From: Pelomonas sp. BJYL3
Lineage (GTDB): Bacteria; Pseudomonadota; Gammaproteobacteria; Burkholderiales; Burkholderiaceae_C
Assembly (NCBI RefSeq): GCF_027257975.1
Contig: NZ_JANZKX010000003.1
Span: 496,001-560,000 of the forward strand
Length of the DNA stretch: 64,000 nucleotides
Direction of reading: 5' to 3'
The stretch's first letter is position 1, and each line of letters begins with the position of its first letter. Made by a program: the position numbers and the translations under genes. Below, piece by piece: positions 16,663 through 24,729 of this stretch. The notes beneath the pieces were generated by a model. The model saw only the letters and a list, made by a program, of their open reading frames with translations, did no database searches and was not told the DNA's origin.

Positions 16663-17247
16663 ATGCTTGAACAACGCATCCAACAACAGTTCTTCGAGAG
16701 TGCCGACCTGCTCTACCAGGTTGCCGAGCCGCTCTCGCGCCCCATGGCCCTCGCGTCCCAGATGCTGGTCGACGGCATCACCGGTGGCGGCCGCCTGCTG
16801 TGCGCCGGCGCCGGCCTGGCTGCGCAGGATGCCGCCTATCTGGCCGCGCTCCTGACCGGCCGCTTCGAACAGGATCGCCCCGGCCTGGCGGCCCTCGCCA
16901 TCAACGCGCTGCTGCACCAGGGTCCGGGCCCGCTGGATGAGGCCGCCGCCCTCGCGCGCCAGATCCAGACCCTCGGCCACCCCGGCGACCTGCTGCTGCT
17001 GATCGACAACCCCAGCGGGAGCGGCCAGAGCCTGGTGCCCCTCTTGGATGCGGCCCATGCCCAGGACATGAGCGTGGTGCTGCTCAGCGGCAGCCAGGAC
17101 GAAGGGCTGCGCGCCGCCCTGCTGGACACCGACGTCCAGCTGCGCCTGCCCCACAGCCGCTTCGCCCGCGTCGCCGAGGGCTACCGGCTGCTGTGCCACT
17201 GCCTTTGCGATGCCATCGACGCCCAGCTGCTGGGCATCGAGGAATGA
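16663..17247 (+). CDS. diaA: SIS-domain protein, DiaA/GmhA-like
   Basis: 194-residue phosphosugar-isomerase-fold protein. In E. coli, DiaA binds DnaA and promotes initiation. The fold is recognisable from IQQQFFESADLLYQVAEPLSRP, GGRLLCAGAGLAAQDAAYLAA (the SIS GxGxS-type loop is degenerate here, with A for S) and LLLIDNPSGSGQSLVPLLDAA. Position between yraN and dolP supports DiaA rather than the heptose isomerase GmhA. TATCAT at 16649-16654 is eight bases before the ATG, so a short or leaderless internal transcript is conceivable. Confidence 0.8.
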   Translation: MLEQRIQQQFFESADLLYQVAEPLSRPMALASQMLVDGITGGGRLLCAGAGLAAQDAAYLAALLTGRFEQDRPGLAALAINALLHQGPGPLDEAAALARQIQTLGHPGDLLLLIDNPSGSGQSLVPLLDAAHAQDMSVVLLSGSQDEGLRAALLDTDVQLRLPHSRFARVAEGYRLLCHCLCDAIDAQLLGIEE

Positions 17248-17279
17248 CTTTTTGCTGATCCGGTCGCGGCTGATCGAAT

Positions 17280-17293
17280 CAAGACCTGACCCC
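17280..17293 (-). repeat. dispersed motif, minus-strand copy (CAAGACCTGACCCC on plus)
   Basis: Exact reverse complement of GGGGTCAGGTCTTG, located between diaA and dolP and ending 11 bases before the dolP ATG. Confidence 0.6.
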
Positions 17294-17304
17294 GAGGCTG
17301 AACC

Positions 17305-17964
17305 ATGCAAGCAAACCCTTCGCGCCCACTGTGCGTCCGTCGCGCCCTTCGTGCGCTTCCCCTCGTCGCCGCGCTGGGCTGCGGCCTGCTGACGGCCTGC
17401 GCGCCCCTGATGGTGGGCGGCATGGTCGGCACGGCCCTGATGGCCACCGACCGCCGCACCTCGGGCACCCAGCTGGAGGACCAGGGCATCGAGCTCAAGG
17501 CCAGCAAGCGCCTGGCGGACAAGCTCGGCGACCGCGTCCACATCAACGTCAACAGCTACAACCGCGTGGTGCTGCTGACCGGCGAGACCCGCAACGAGGA
17601 AGACAAGGCCGAGGCCGAACGCATCGTTGCCGAAGTGGAGAATGTCGGGCGCGTGGCGAATGAGCTGCAGGTGGGCTTCATCAGCTCGCTGAGCGCGCGC
17701 TCCAACGACGTGCTCATCGCTGGCAAGATCAAGGCCAGCCTGGTCGACGCCCGCGACCTGATTTCCAACGCGTTCTACGTGGTCGTGGAGCGCGGCGAAG
17801 TCTTCATGCTGGGCCGCGTGACCGAACGCGAGGCCCACCGCGCGACCGAGATCGCCCGGGGCGTTGCCGGCGTGAAGAAGGTGGTGCGCATGTACGAGAT
17901 CATTTCCGAAGAGGAACTGGCCCGCACGGCACCCAAGCCGCCCAAGCCCAACGAATCGAGGTAA
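17305..17964 (+). CDS. dolP: BON-domain outer-membrane lipoprotein DolP
   Basis: 219 residues. Lipoprotein signal with lipobox LLTAC at about residues 28-32, then GGMVGTALMATDRRTSGTQLEDQGIE, typical of DolP/YraP. Two BON domains follow: about 60-125 (VHINVNSYNRVVLLTGETRNEEDKAEAERI) and 135-205 (NAFYVVVERGEVFMLGRVTEREAHRATEIARGV). In E. coli the protein supports outer-membrane integrity and the Bam complex. Third gene of the yraN-diaA-dolP run. Its 3' end runs directly into the tandem hairpin array at 17967. Confidence 0.93.
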   Translation: MQANPSRPLCVRRALRALPLVAALGCGLLTACAPLMVGGMVGTALMATDRRTSGTQLEDQGIELKASKRLADKLGDRVHINVNSYNRVVLLTGETRNEEDKAEAERIVAEVENVGRVANELQVGFISSLSARSNDVLIAGKIKASLVDARDLISNAFYVVVERGEVFMLGRVTEREAHRATEIARGVAGVKKVVRMYEIISEEELARTAPKPPKPNESR

Positions 17965-17966
17965 CG

Positions 17967-18359
17967 CCCCTACGCGCCTCGCGCGCCCACAAGTGGGCAA
18001 CACCGACTGCCCGGCAAAGCCGGATCAGCGGTGAGGGACAGACCTCCCCCTACGCGCTGCGCGCGCCCCCCAAGGGGGCAACACCGACTGCCCGGCAAAG
18101 CCGGATCAGCGGTGAGGGATAGACCTCCCCCTACGCGCTGCGCGCGCCCCCCCAAGGGGGCAACACCGACTGCCCGGCAAAGCCGGATCAGCGGTGAGGG
18201 ACAGACCTCCCCCTACGCGCTGCGCGCGCCCCCCAAGGGGGCAACACCGACTGCCCGGCAAAGCCGGATCAGCGGTGAGGGACAGACCTCCCCCTACGCG
18301 CTGCGCGCGCCCCCCCAAGGGGGCAACACCGACTGCCCGGCAAAGCCGGATCAGCGGTG
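17967..18359. repeat. five-copy tandem array of an approximately 81-bp hairpin unit
   Basis: Five head-to-tail copies with TACGCG landmarks at 17971, 18051, 18132, 18214 and 18295 (periods 80, 81, 82, 81). Each unit contains GCGCGC, a stem GCCCCC..GGGGGC and a second stem CCGGCAAAGCCGG. Copy 1 differs but keeps the first stem by a compensatory change (GCCCAC-AA-GTGGGC). Units 2-5 differ mainly in the length of a C run. The array fills the gap between the convergent genes dolP and the dehydrogenase at 18398. The open frames through it are repeats of arginine/proline-rich nonsense. Confidence 0.9.
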
Positions 18360-18397
18360 TTCGCGCGGGGACGAGCGCCGACTGCTCGCCGGGTCGC

Positions 18398-19306
18398 TCA
18401 GCGCAGGCGCTTGATCAGGCTGGAGGTGTCCCAGCGGCCGCCGCCCAGGCCCTGCACGTCGGCGTAGAACTGGTCCACGAGGGCGGTCACGGGCAGCTTG
18501 GCGCCGTTGCGGCGGGCTTCGTCCAGGACCAGGCCGAGGTCCTTGCGCATCCAGTCCACGGCGAAGCCGAAGTTGAACTGGTCGTCGACCATGGTCTTGC
18601 CGCGGTTGTCCATCTGCCAGCTCTGGGCCGCGCCCTTGCCGATCACCTCGAGCACCTGCTTCATGTCCAGGCCCGCGCGGCCGCCAAAGGCGATGGCCTC
18701 GGCCAGGCCCTGGACCAGGCCGGCGATGCAGATCTGGTTGACCATCTTGGCGAGCTGGCCGGCGCCCGGCTCGCCCACGCGGGTCACGGCACGCGAGAAA
18801 GCCAGGGCGACGGGCTTCATGGCCTCGAAGGGCTCGGCATCTCCCCCGCACATGACCGTCAGCTGGCCGTTGACGGCACCGGCCTGACCGCCGGACACGG
18901 GCGCATCGACAAAGTGAAGGCCGCGCGAGCGCGCCACCGCGTGCATCTCCCGCGCCACCTCGGCAGAGGCCGTGGTGTGGTCCACGAGGATGGCGCCCGG
19001 CTTCATGCCGGCGAAGGCGCCGGTCTCGCCCAGCAGCACGGAGCGCAGGTCGTCGTCGTTGCCCACGCAGACGAAGACCACGTCGGCCTCGCGCGCGGCC
19101 TGCGCCGGCGTGTCGGCCGACGCCCCTCCGAACTCGGCCACCCAGGCCTGCGCCTTGGCCGCGCTGCGGTTGTAGACGGTCACGGCATGGCCGGCTCGGG
19201 CCAGGTGGCCCGCCATGGGCAGGCCCATCACCCCCAGGCCGATGAAGGCGGCGCGGCGAGGCGCCGCCGGTTCGTAGCTGCGCGTGGTGTTGATGCTGTC
19301 GGCCAT
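18398..19306 (-). CDS. 3-hydroxyisobutyrate dehydrogenase family NAD(P)-dependent oxidoreductase
   Basis: 302-residue beta-hydroxyacid dehydrogenase. Rossmann loop FIGLGVMGLPMAGHLARAG near residue 20, VDHTTAS, substrate loop DAPVSGGQAGA, and the catalytic lysine segment GAGQLAKMVNQICIAG. The family includes 3-hydroxyisobutyrate dehydrogenase (valine breakdown) and tartronate-semialdehyde reductase; the sequence does not separate them for me. ATG 19306 lies 11 bases after the pilU stop, so it may be read from the pilU transcript, an odd metabolic partner for a pilus ATPase. Confidence 0.88.
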   Translation of the reverse strand: MADSINTTRSYEPAAPRRAAFIGLGVMGLPMAGHLARAGHAVTVYNRSAAKAQAWVAEFGGASADTPAQAAREADVVFVCVGNDDDLRSVLLGETGAFAGMKPGAILVDHTTASAEVAREMHAVARSRGLHFVDAPVSGGQAGAVNGQLTVMCGGDAEPFEAMKPVALAFSRAVTRVGEPGAGQLAKMVNQICIAGLVQGLAEAIAFGGRAGLDMKQVLEVIGKGAAQSWQMDNRGKTMVDDQFNFGFAVDWMRKDLGLVLDEARRNGAKLPVTALVDQFYADVQGLGGGRWDTSSLIKRLR

Positions 19307-19317
19307 GGCTGCTGTGC

Positions 19318-20454
19318 TCAGAGGATGGTGAGGTGTTCGGTGCCCTGGCTGAGCTCGCCGCTGCGGGCGCGCTCGCTGTTGAGCTTGATCTGCAGGCGCA
19401 GGTCGTTGACGGAATCGGCGTTGCGCAGGGCGTCTTCGTAGTTGATGCGGCCGAATTCGTAGAGGTCGAACAGGGCCTGGTCGAAGGTCTGCATGCCCTG
19501 CTCGCGCGAGCGCTTCATGATTTCCTTGATCTCGCCCACCTCGCCCTTGAAGATCATGTCCGAGATCAGCGGGGTGTTGAGCAGGATCTCCACGGCGGCG
19601 ATGCGCCCCTTGCCCTCGCGGCGCGGCAGCAGGCGCTGCGAGACGATGGATCGCAGGTTCAGCGAGAGGTCCATCAGCAGCTGGGCGCGCCGCTCCTCGG
19701 GGAAGAAGTTGATGATGCGGTCCAGCGCCTGGTTGGCGCTGTTGGCGTGCAGGGTGGCCATGCACAGGTGGCCCGTCTCGGCGAAGGCCACGGCATGCTC
19801 CATGGTCTCGCGGTCGCGGATTTCGCCCATGAGGATGACGTCCGGCGCCTGGCGCAGCGTGTTCTTCAGCGCGATGTCCCAGTTGTCGGTGTCCAGGCCC
19901 AGCTCGCGCTGGCTGACGATGCAGTTCTTGTGCGGATGCACGAACTCCACCGGGTCCTCGATGGTGATGATGTGGCCGTAGGTCGTCTCGTTGCGATGGT
20001 CGATCATCGCGGCGAGCGTCGTGCTCTTGCCCGAGCCGGTGGCTCCCACCACGATCACCAGCCCGCGCTTGGTGAGCACCACGTCCTTGAGGATGGGCGG
20101 CAGGTCCAGGGACTCGATGCTGGGCAGGTTCTGGGGAATCGTCCGCAGCACCAGGGCCACATGCCCTTGCTGCAGGTAGGCGTTGACCCGGAAGCGGCCG
20201 ATGCCCTGCGGCGAGATCGCGAAGTTGCACTCCTTGTGCTTCTCGAAGTCGGCCGCCTGCTTGTCGTTCATGATCGAGCGCGCCAGCTGCAGGGTGTGCT
20301 GGCCGCTGAGCGGCTGAGGAGAGACCTTGGTCACCTTGCCGTCCACCTTGATGGCCGGCGGGAAATCCGCCGTCAGGAACAGGTCGGAGCCCTTGCGGGA
20401 GACCATCAACCGCAGCAGGTCATTGATGAATTTCGAGGCCTGATCGCGTTCCAT
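19318..20454 (-). CDS. pilU: type IV pilus retraction ATPase PilU
   Basis: Cytoplasmic hexameric ATPase that assists PilT in pilus retraction and twitching. 378 residues from ATG 20454 (ATG 20472 adds six). Walker A is GATGSGKST at about 136-144; the Asp box ITIEDPVEFVH and Walker B region ILMGEIRDRETMEHA follow, then the His box TLHANSANQALDRI. The longer C-terminus and ETGHLCMATLHANSAN distinguish PilU from PilT. It follows pilT on the same strand after 182 bases. Confidence 0.96.
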   Translation of the reverse strand: MERDQASKFINDLLRLMVSRKGSDLFLTADFPPAIKVDGKVTKVSPQPLSGQHTLQLARSIMNDKQAADFEKHKECNFAISPQGIGRFRVNAYLQQGHVALVLRTIPQNLPSIESLDLPPILKDVVLTKRGLVIVVGATGSGKSTTLAAMIDHRNETTYGHIITIEDPVEFVHPHKNCIVSQRELGLDTDNWDIALKNTLRQAPDVILMGEIRDRETMEHAVAFAETGHLCMATLHANSANQALDRIINFFPEERRAQLLMDLSLNLRSIVSQRLLPRREGKGRIAAVEILLNTPLISDMIFKGEVGEIKEIMKRSREQGMQTFDQALFDLYEFGRINYEDALRNADSVNDLRLQIKLNSERARSGELSQGTEHLTIL

Positions 20455-20636
20455 GCTGGGGTGTCCTTCCATGCCCTCCGGGGGCCAAAGCGGCGCGCAT
20501 CTTGCAACAGGACGCGCGGTTCAGGGGTGACGGAATGTCTCGCCGCGCGGCCTCCGGCCCCTGGGCCAGGGCCGCATCGGCAGGACGCCGCTCGCGGTTC
20601 GTCGAGGGCAGCCCGGCCGGGGCCGCCCCCGGATGC

Positions 20637-21680
20637 TCATCCGGGGAAGTTCTCGGGGAACTTGGCCTTGGCGCGGGCCTCGGCCGGCGAGATCACGTTG
20701 CGGCGCACCAGGTCGGCGAGGTTCTGGTCCAGAGTCTGCATGCCCTGCGAGTTGCCGGTCTGGATGGCCGAGTACATCTGGGCCACCTTGTTCTCGCGGA
20801 TCAGATTGCGCACGGCGGAGGTGCCCAGCATGATCTCGTGCGCCGCCACGCGGCCGCTGCCGTCCTTGAGCTTGCACAGGGTCTGGGAGATCACGGCCAC
20901 CAGGGACTCCGAGACCATGGCCCGGACCATCTCCTTCTCGGCCGCAGGGAAGACGTCGACGATACGGTCGATGGTCTTGGCGGCGGAGCTGGTGTGCAGG
21001 GTGCCGAAGACCAGGTGGCCCGTCTCGGCCGCGGTCAGGGCCAGGCGGATGGTTTCGAGGTCGCGCAACTCGCCCACCAGCACGGCGTCAGGATCCTCGC
21101 GCAGGGCGGAGCGCAGGGCGTTGGCGAAGCTGAGGGTGTGCGGGCCGACCTCGCGCTGGTTGATCAGGCACTTCTTGGACTCGTGCACGAATTCGATCGG
21201 GTCCTCAATGGTCAGGATGTGCCCGTACTCGTTCTCGTTGAGGTGGTTGACCATGCCGGCCAGGGTGGTCGACTTGCCCGAGCCCGTGGGGCCGGTCACC
21301 AGCACCAGGCCGCGCGGCTTCAGGGCCAGGTCGGCAAAGACCTTGGGCGCGTTGAGCTGCTCCAGCGTCAGGATCTTGGAGGGAATCGTCCGGAACACGG
21401 CGCCGGCGCCGCGGTTCTGGTTGAAGGCATTGACCCGGAAGCGGGCCAGGCCCTGGATCTCGAAGGAGAAGTCGCACTCCAGCGTCTCTTCGTAGTTCTT
21501 GCGCTGGGCGTCGTTCATGATGTCGTACACCATGTCGTGCACCTGGCGGTGCTCCAGCGCCTCGACGTTGATGCGTCGCACGTCTCCGTGCACCCGGATC
21601 ATGGGCGGCAGCCCGGCAGAGAGGTGAAGATCGGAGGCCTTGTTCTTGACCGAGAATGCCAGCAGTTGTGTGATGTCCAT
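20637..21680 (-). CDS. pilT: type IV pilus retraction ATPase PilT
   Basis: Main retraction motor for twitching motility. 347 residues, the standard size. It begins DITQLLAFSVKNKASDLHLSAGLPP, with Walker A GPTGSGKST at about 129-137, Asp box TIEDPIEFVH, Walker B LVGELRDLETIRLAL, His box TLHTSSAAKTIDRI and the AIRNLIRE-like motif (here SAVRNLIRENKVAQM) needed for retraction. It is divergent from yggS with a 26-base gap, an arrangement conserved in many beta- and gamma-proteobacteria. Confidence 0.98.
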   Translation of the reverse strand: MDITQLLAFSVKNKASDLHLSAGLPPMIRVHGDVRRINVEALEHRQVHDMVYDIMNDAQRKNYEETLECDFSFEIQGLARFRVNAFNQNRGAGAVFRTIPSKILTLEQLNAPKVFADLALKPRGLVLVTGPTGSGKSTTLAGMVNHLNENEYGHILTIEDPIEFVHESKKCLINQREVGPHTLSFANALRSALREDPDAVLVGELRDLETIRLALTAAETGHLVFGTLHTSSAAKTIDRIVDVFPAAEKEMVRAMVSESLVAVISQTLCKLKDGSGRVAAHEIMLGTSAVRNLIRENKVAQMYSAIQTGNSQGMQTLDQNLADLVRRNVISPAEARAKAKFPENFPG

Positions 21681-21706
21681 GGTGTGGGCGATAAGCGTAG
21701 GCCATT

Positions 21707-22405
21707 ATGGCGACGATCAAAGAGAACATTCAAGAAGTGCACCGCCGGCTTGCCAAAGCCTGCACGGATGGGGCAAGGCCCCCGTCGGCCGTCCGCCTGC
21801 TGGTGGTCAGCAAGACCTTTGATGCGGCCGCCGTGCGCGAGGCCCATGCGGCCGGCGAGCGGGCCTTCGGCGAGAACTACGTGCAGGAGGCGCTGGACAA
21901 GATCGCCGCGCTGGCGGACCTGCGTGCGGGCATCGAGTGGCACCTGATCGGCCCCCTGCAGAGCAACAAGACCCGCGTGGTGGCCGAGTCCTTCGACTGG
22001 GTGCACACGGTGGACCGGCTCAAGATCGCCCAGCGCCTCTCGGAGCAGCGCCCCGAGGGCCTGGCGCCGCTGCAGGTCTGCCTGCAGGTCAACATCAGCG
22101 GCGAGGCCAGCAAGAGCGGTCTGAGGCCCGAGGAGGTGCCCGCCCTGGCCGCGCAGATCGCCCAGCTGCCGCGCCTGCGGCTGCGTGGCCTGATGGCCAT
22201 CCCGGAGCCCGCCGGCGACCTCGAGGCCCAGCGCCGGCCCCATCGCCAGCTGGCCGAGTTGCTGCGCCAGCTGCAGGGCCAGGGCCTGGACCTGGACACC
22301 CTCAGCATGGGCATGAGCGCCGACCTGGAAGCCGCCGTGCTGGAGGGCGCAACCCTGGTGCGCGTGGGATCGGCCATCTTCGGCTCGCGGCCGGCACCGA
22401 TCTGA
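21707..22405 (+). CDS. yggS: pyridoxal-phosphate homeostasis protein (YggS/PLPBP)
   Basis: 232-residue PLP-binding protein of the alanine-racemase-like TIM-barrel family, which maintains vitamin B6 and amino-acid pools. PLP lysine K36 is in LLVVSKTFDA. Other motifs are FGENYVQEALDKI, WHLIGPLQSNKTR, VNISGEASKSGL and SMGMSADLEAAVLEGATLVRVGSAIFG. It starts a translationally coupled run: its TGA overlaps the ATG of the next gene by one base. Confidence 0.96.
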   Translation: MATIKENIQEVHRRLAKACTDGARPPSAVRLLVVSKTFDAAAVREAHAAGERAFGENYVQEALDKIAALADLRAGIEWHLIGPLQSNKTRVVAESFDWVHTVDRLKIAQRLSEQRPEGLAPLQVCLQVNISGEASKSGLRPEEVPALAAQIAQLPRLRLRGLMAIPEPAGDLEAQRRPHRQLAELLRQLQGQGLDLDTLSMGMSADLEAAVLEGATLVRVGSAIFGSRPAPI

Positions 22406-23124
22406 TGCGGACCACGGCACGCCCCTGGACGGCGCGATGGCGCCCGGCGCTGGCGGCGCTGGCCCTGCTGGCCTCCACCGCCCACGCACAGACACCGCCT
22501 CCGTTCGAGGACAGCATGGCCCAGCGCCTGCTGGCCTGCACCGGCTGCCACGGTCCCCAGGGTCGTGCGGGACGTGACGGCTACTACCCACGGCTGGCGG
22601 GCAAGCCGGCCGGCTACCTCTACCAGCAGCTGCTGAGCTTTCGCGAAGGCCGGCGGCAGTACGGCCCCATGAACACCCTGCTGGCGCCGCTCAGCGACGA
22701 CTACCTGCAGGCCATCGCCACCCATTTCGCCAGCCTGGACCTGCCCTACCCGCCGCCCCAGTCGCCAGCCATGGCCCCGGCGGACCAGCTGCGGGCCCAG
22801 ACGCTCGTCCGCCAAGGCCATGCGCAGCGCAAGCTGCCGGCCTGCCAGCAATGCCACGGCGAGGCCCTGCTGGGCCGCCAGCCCGGCGTGCCCGGCCTGC
22901 TGGGCCTTCCGCGGGACTACCTCCTGGCCCAGCTCGCCGCCTGGCGCCAAGGCGAGCGCCGCTCACGAGCGCCCGACTGCATGGCGGACATCGCCCGCCG
23001 GCTCGATCCGGAAGACATCCGCGCCGTGGCCGACTGGCTGTCCGCGCAGGCCGTGCCCACCGGCGCCAAGCCCGCCCCCGCCTCGGACGGGAAGCTGCCC
23101 CTGCGGTGCGGAGGCCTGCCTTGA
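22405..23124 (+). CDS. periplasmic diheme cytochrome c (c4-like)
   Basis: 239 residues with a signal peptide (about 1-28, cleavage after AHA). Two c-type heme sites: C45-x-x-C48-H49 (CTGCH) and C147-x-x-C150-H151 (CQQCH), each starting a cytochrome-c domain. The duplicated-domain layout and length resemble cytochrome c4 electron carriers. It overlaps yggS by one base (TGATG) and the next cytochrome gene by four bases (TTGA), so expression of all three is probably coupled. Confidence 0.88.
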   Translation: MRTTARPWTARWRPALAALALLASTAHAQTPPPFEDSMAQRLLACTGCHGPQGRAGRDGYYPRLAGKPAGYLYQQLLSFREGRRQYGPMNTLLAPLSDDYLQAIATHFASLDLPYPPPQSPAMAPADQLRAQTLVRQGHAQRKLPACQQCHGEALLGRQPGVPGLLGLPRDYLLAQLAAWRQGERRSRAPDCMADIARRLDPEDIRAVADWLSAQAVPTGAKPAPASDGKLPLRCGGLP

Positions 23125-24425
23125 CGCGCCGCCTGCCCCTGGTCCTGCGGCTGCTGGGGGGGCTGGCACTGCTGGGGTCAGGTCTTGCCTTCTGGGTATG
23201 GCAGGCCAACCGGCCAGCGCCCCTGCCCGCGCCGACTGAGTCCCTGCAGGCCTTGCCCCTCGCCGAACAGCAGGCCCGCGGCGCCTATCTCGCCCGCGTG
23301 GGCAACTGCGCCGCTTGCCATACCGCCCCGGGCGGCGCGCCGCTGGCCGGCGGGCGCGCCATCCCTACGCCCTTCGGCACGGTCTACAGCAGCAACCTCA
23401 CGCCCGACGCCGAGACGGGCCTGGGCCGCTGGTCGCCGGATGACTTCTGGCGCGCCCTGCACGAAGGCCGCGGCCGCGACGGTCGCCTGCTGAGCCCGGC
23501 CTTCCCCTACACCAGCTACACCCTCCTCACGCGCGCCGACAGCGATGCCCTGCTGAGCCATTTCCAGGCACAGGCCCCGGTGACGGCGCCGTCCCGCCCG
23601 TCGGCCCTTCGATGGCCCTATGGCACGCAGCCGGCACTGGCCGTATGGCGGGCCCTCTTCTTCCGCCCGGCCACCTTCACCCCCGACACCAGCCAGGACG
23701 CGGCCTGGAACCGCGGGGCCTACCTCAGCCAGGGCCTGGCCCACTGCAACGCCTGCCACGGCAGCCGCAATGCACTGGGCGCGCCTCAGTCCCTGGACCG
23801 CTTCGACGGCGGCCTGCTGCGCGGCCTGGGCTGGTATGCGCCGTCCCTGCACCGCGCGGATGAGGCCGGCGTGCAGGCCTGGTCCCCGGGCGAGATCGAG
23901 GCCTGGCTGCGCAGCGGTGTCACGGCGCAGGGCATCGCGCAGGGGCCCATGGCCGAGGTGGTCATGGGCAGCACCCGTCACCTGAGCGCGGACGACCTCG
24001 CCGCCATGGCCCGCTACCTGAAGGCCCTGCCTGCCGCGCCGGTGGCCCGGCGCATGCCGGAGCCCTCCCCCGCGCCCGCGGCGCAAGGTCTGCTGGGGGC
24101 CGAGCTGTACAAGGCCCACTGCCAGTCCTGCCATGGCGAGCAGGGCCAGGGGCGGCCGGGCGTCTATCCGCCGCTGAAGGGCAGCCGCCTCGTGATGCAG
24201 GACTCGCCCGTCAACCTGCTGCGCCTGGTGCAGCAGGGCGGATTCGCTCCGGCAACGCCCGAGCACCCGCGCCCCTTCGGCATGCCGCCCTTTGCCGGCA
24301 GCTTCAATGCCGAGCAGCTCGCCGCGCTGCTGAGCCATGTGCGCAACAGCTGGGGCCAGCAGGCGGGCGCCCTCAGTGCCCAGCAGGTCCAGGCCCTGAC
24401 CAACGACATGGGCACAAACCCCTAG
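23121..24425 (+). CDS. membrane-anchored triheme cytochrome c (alcohol/gluconate dehydrogenase subunit type)
   Basis: 434 residues from a TTG start that overlaps the previous stop in TTGA. One N-terminal hydrophobic helix (about 5-27) and three c-heme motifs: CAACH (63-67), CNACH (209-213) and CQSCH (334-338). This is the layout of the cytochrome subunit of membrane-bound alcohol, aldehyde or gluconate dehydrogenases that passes electrons to ubiquinone. No dehydrogenase subunit is adjacent, so its donor is unknown; it may work with the diheme cytochrome just upstream. A copy of the dispersed motif lies in the anchor-helix codons (23174-23187). Confidence 0.85.
   Translation: MTRRLPLVLRLLGGLALLGSGLAFWVWQANRPAPLPAPTESLQALPLAEQQARGAYLARVGNCAACHTAPGGAPLAGGRAIPTPFGTVYSSNLTPDAETGLGRWSPDDFWRALHEGRGRDGRLLSPAFPYTSYTLLTRADSDALLSHFQAQAPVTAPSRPSALRWPYGTQPALAVWRALFFRPATFTPDTSQDAAWNRGAYLSQGLAHCNACHGSRNALGAPQSLDRFDGGLLRGLGWYAPSLHRADEAGVQAWSPGEIEAWLRSGVTAQGIAQGPMAEVVMGSTRHLSADDLAAMARYLKALPAAPVARRMPEPSPAPAAQGLLGAELYKAHCQSCHGEQGQGRPGVYPPLKGSRLVMQDSPVNLLRLVQQGGFAPATPEHPRPFGMPPFAGSFNAEQLAALLSHVRNSWGQQAGALSAQQVQALTNDMGTNP
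23174..23187 (+). repeat. dispersed motif GGGGTCAGGTCTTG, copy inside a cytochrome gene
   Basis: Exact copy within the codons for the anchor helix (LLGSGLA). Together with the following CCTTC it shares 18 bases with the copy at 26735. Confidence 0.6.
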
Positions 24426-24729
24426 GCATCGGCCCGGTCGGCCGAAAGCGCCGATGGGCGAAGTGGTATTGCATCGGTTTGGCGCGGATTCGTTCACGTC
24501 CGCGCCCGCTTGCGATGATCCAAGAACTGACCCAGCGCTGACACTTCGCGCTGCCGTTTTTCCGACCCCTCCGTCGAGCAGGGGCCCGGAAGCGGCGACC
24601 GGGTTCGCTGCCATGCCAGGCGGCTTCCCAGGCCGGGCGACTGCCCGCGCCGGGACCGCTGCTGGCGCCGAGATGTCTGGCGCCTTGCATGCGCAGCCCG
24701 GTCCGAATCGACGTTTCTGAGGTCACCTG
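24426..24729. other. intergenic region before the chemoreceptor gene
   Basis: 304 bases. A GCCGATGG element near 24451 resembles the -10 of a flagellar promoter but lacks the TAAA partner. No terminator, RNA gene or convincing sigma70 promoter was seen. An 88-codon frame crosses it without any recognisable protein feature. Confidence 0.4.

Noticed and set aside
14994-16670. 558-codon plus-strand frame starting in the 12-base repeat
   Set aside because: Antisense to rsmI and out of frame with yraN. The start is a repeat artefact (SLSG units).
17967-18359. CRISPR array
   Set aside because: Units are contiguous with no unique spacers, period 81, and no cas genes are nearby.
18031-18414. Open frames through the 81-bp array (RDRPPPTRCARPP repeats)
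   Set aside because: Present on both strands and in several frames because of the repeat; no ribosome site and no conserved fold.
24440-24470. Flagellar sigma28 promoter for the receptor at 24730
   Set aside because: A GCCGATGG box exists, but no TAAA-like element lies at the right distance, and the gap to the gene is over 250 bases.
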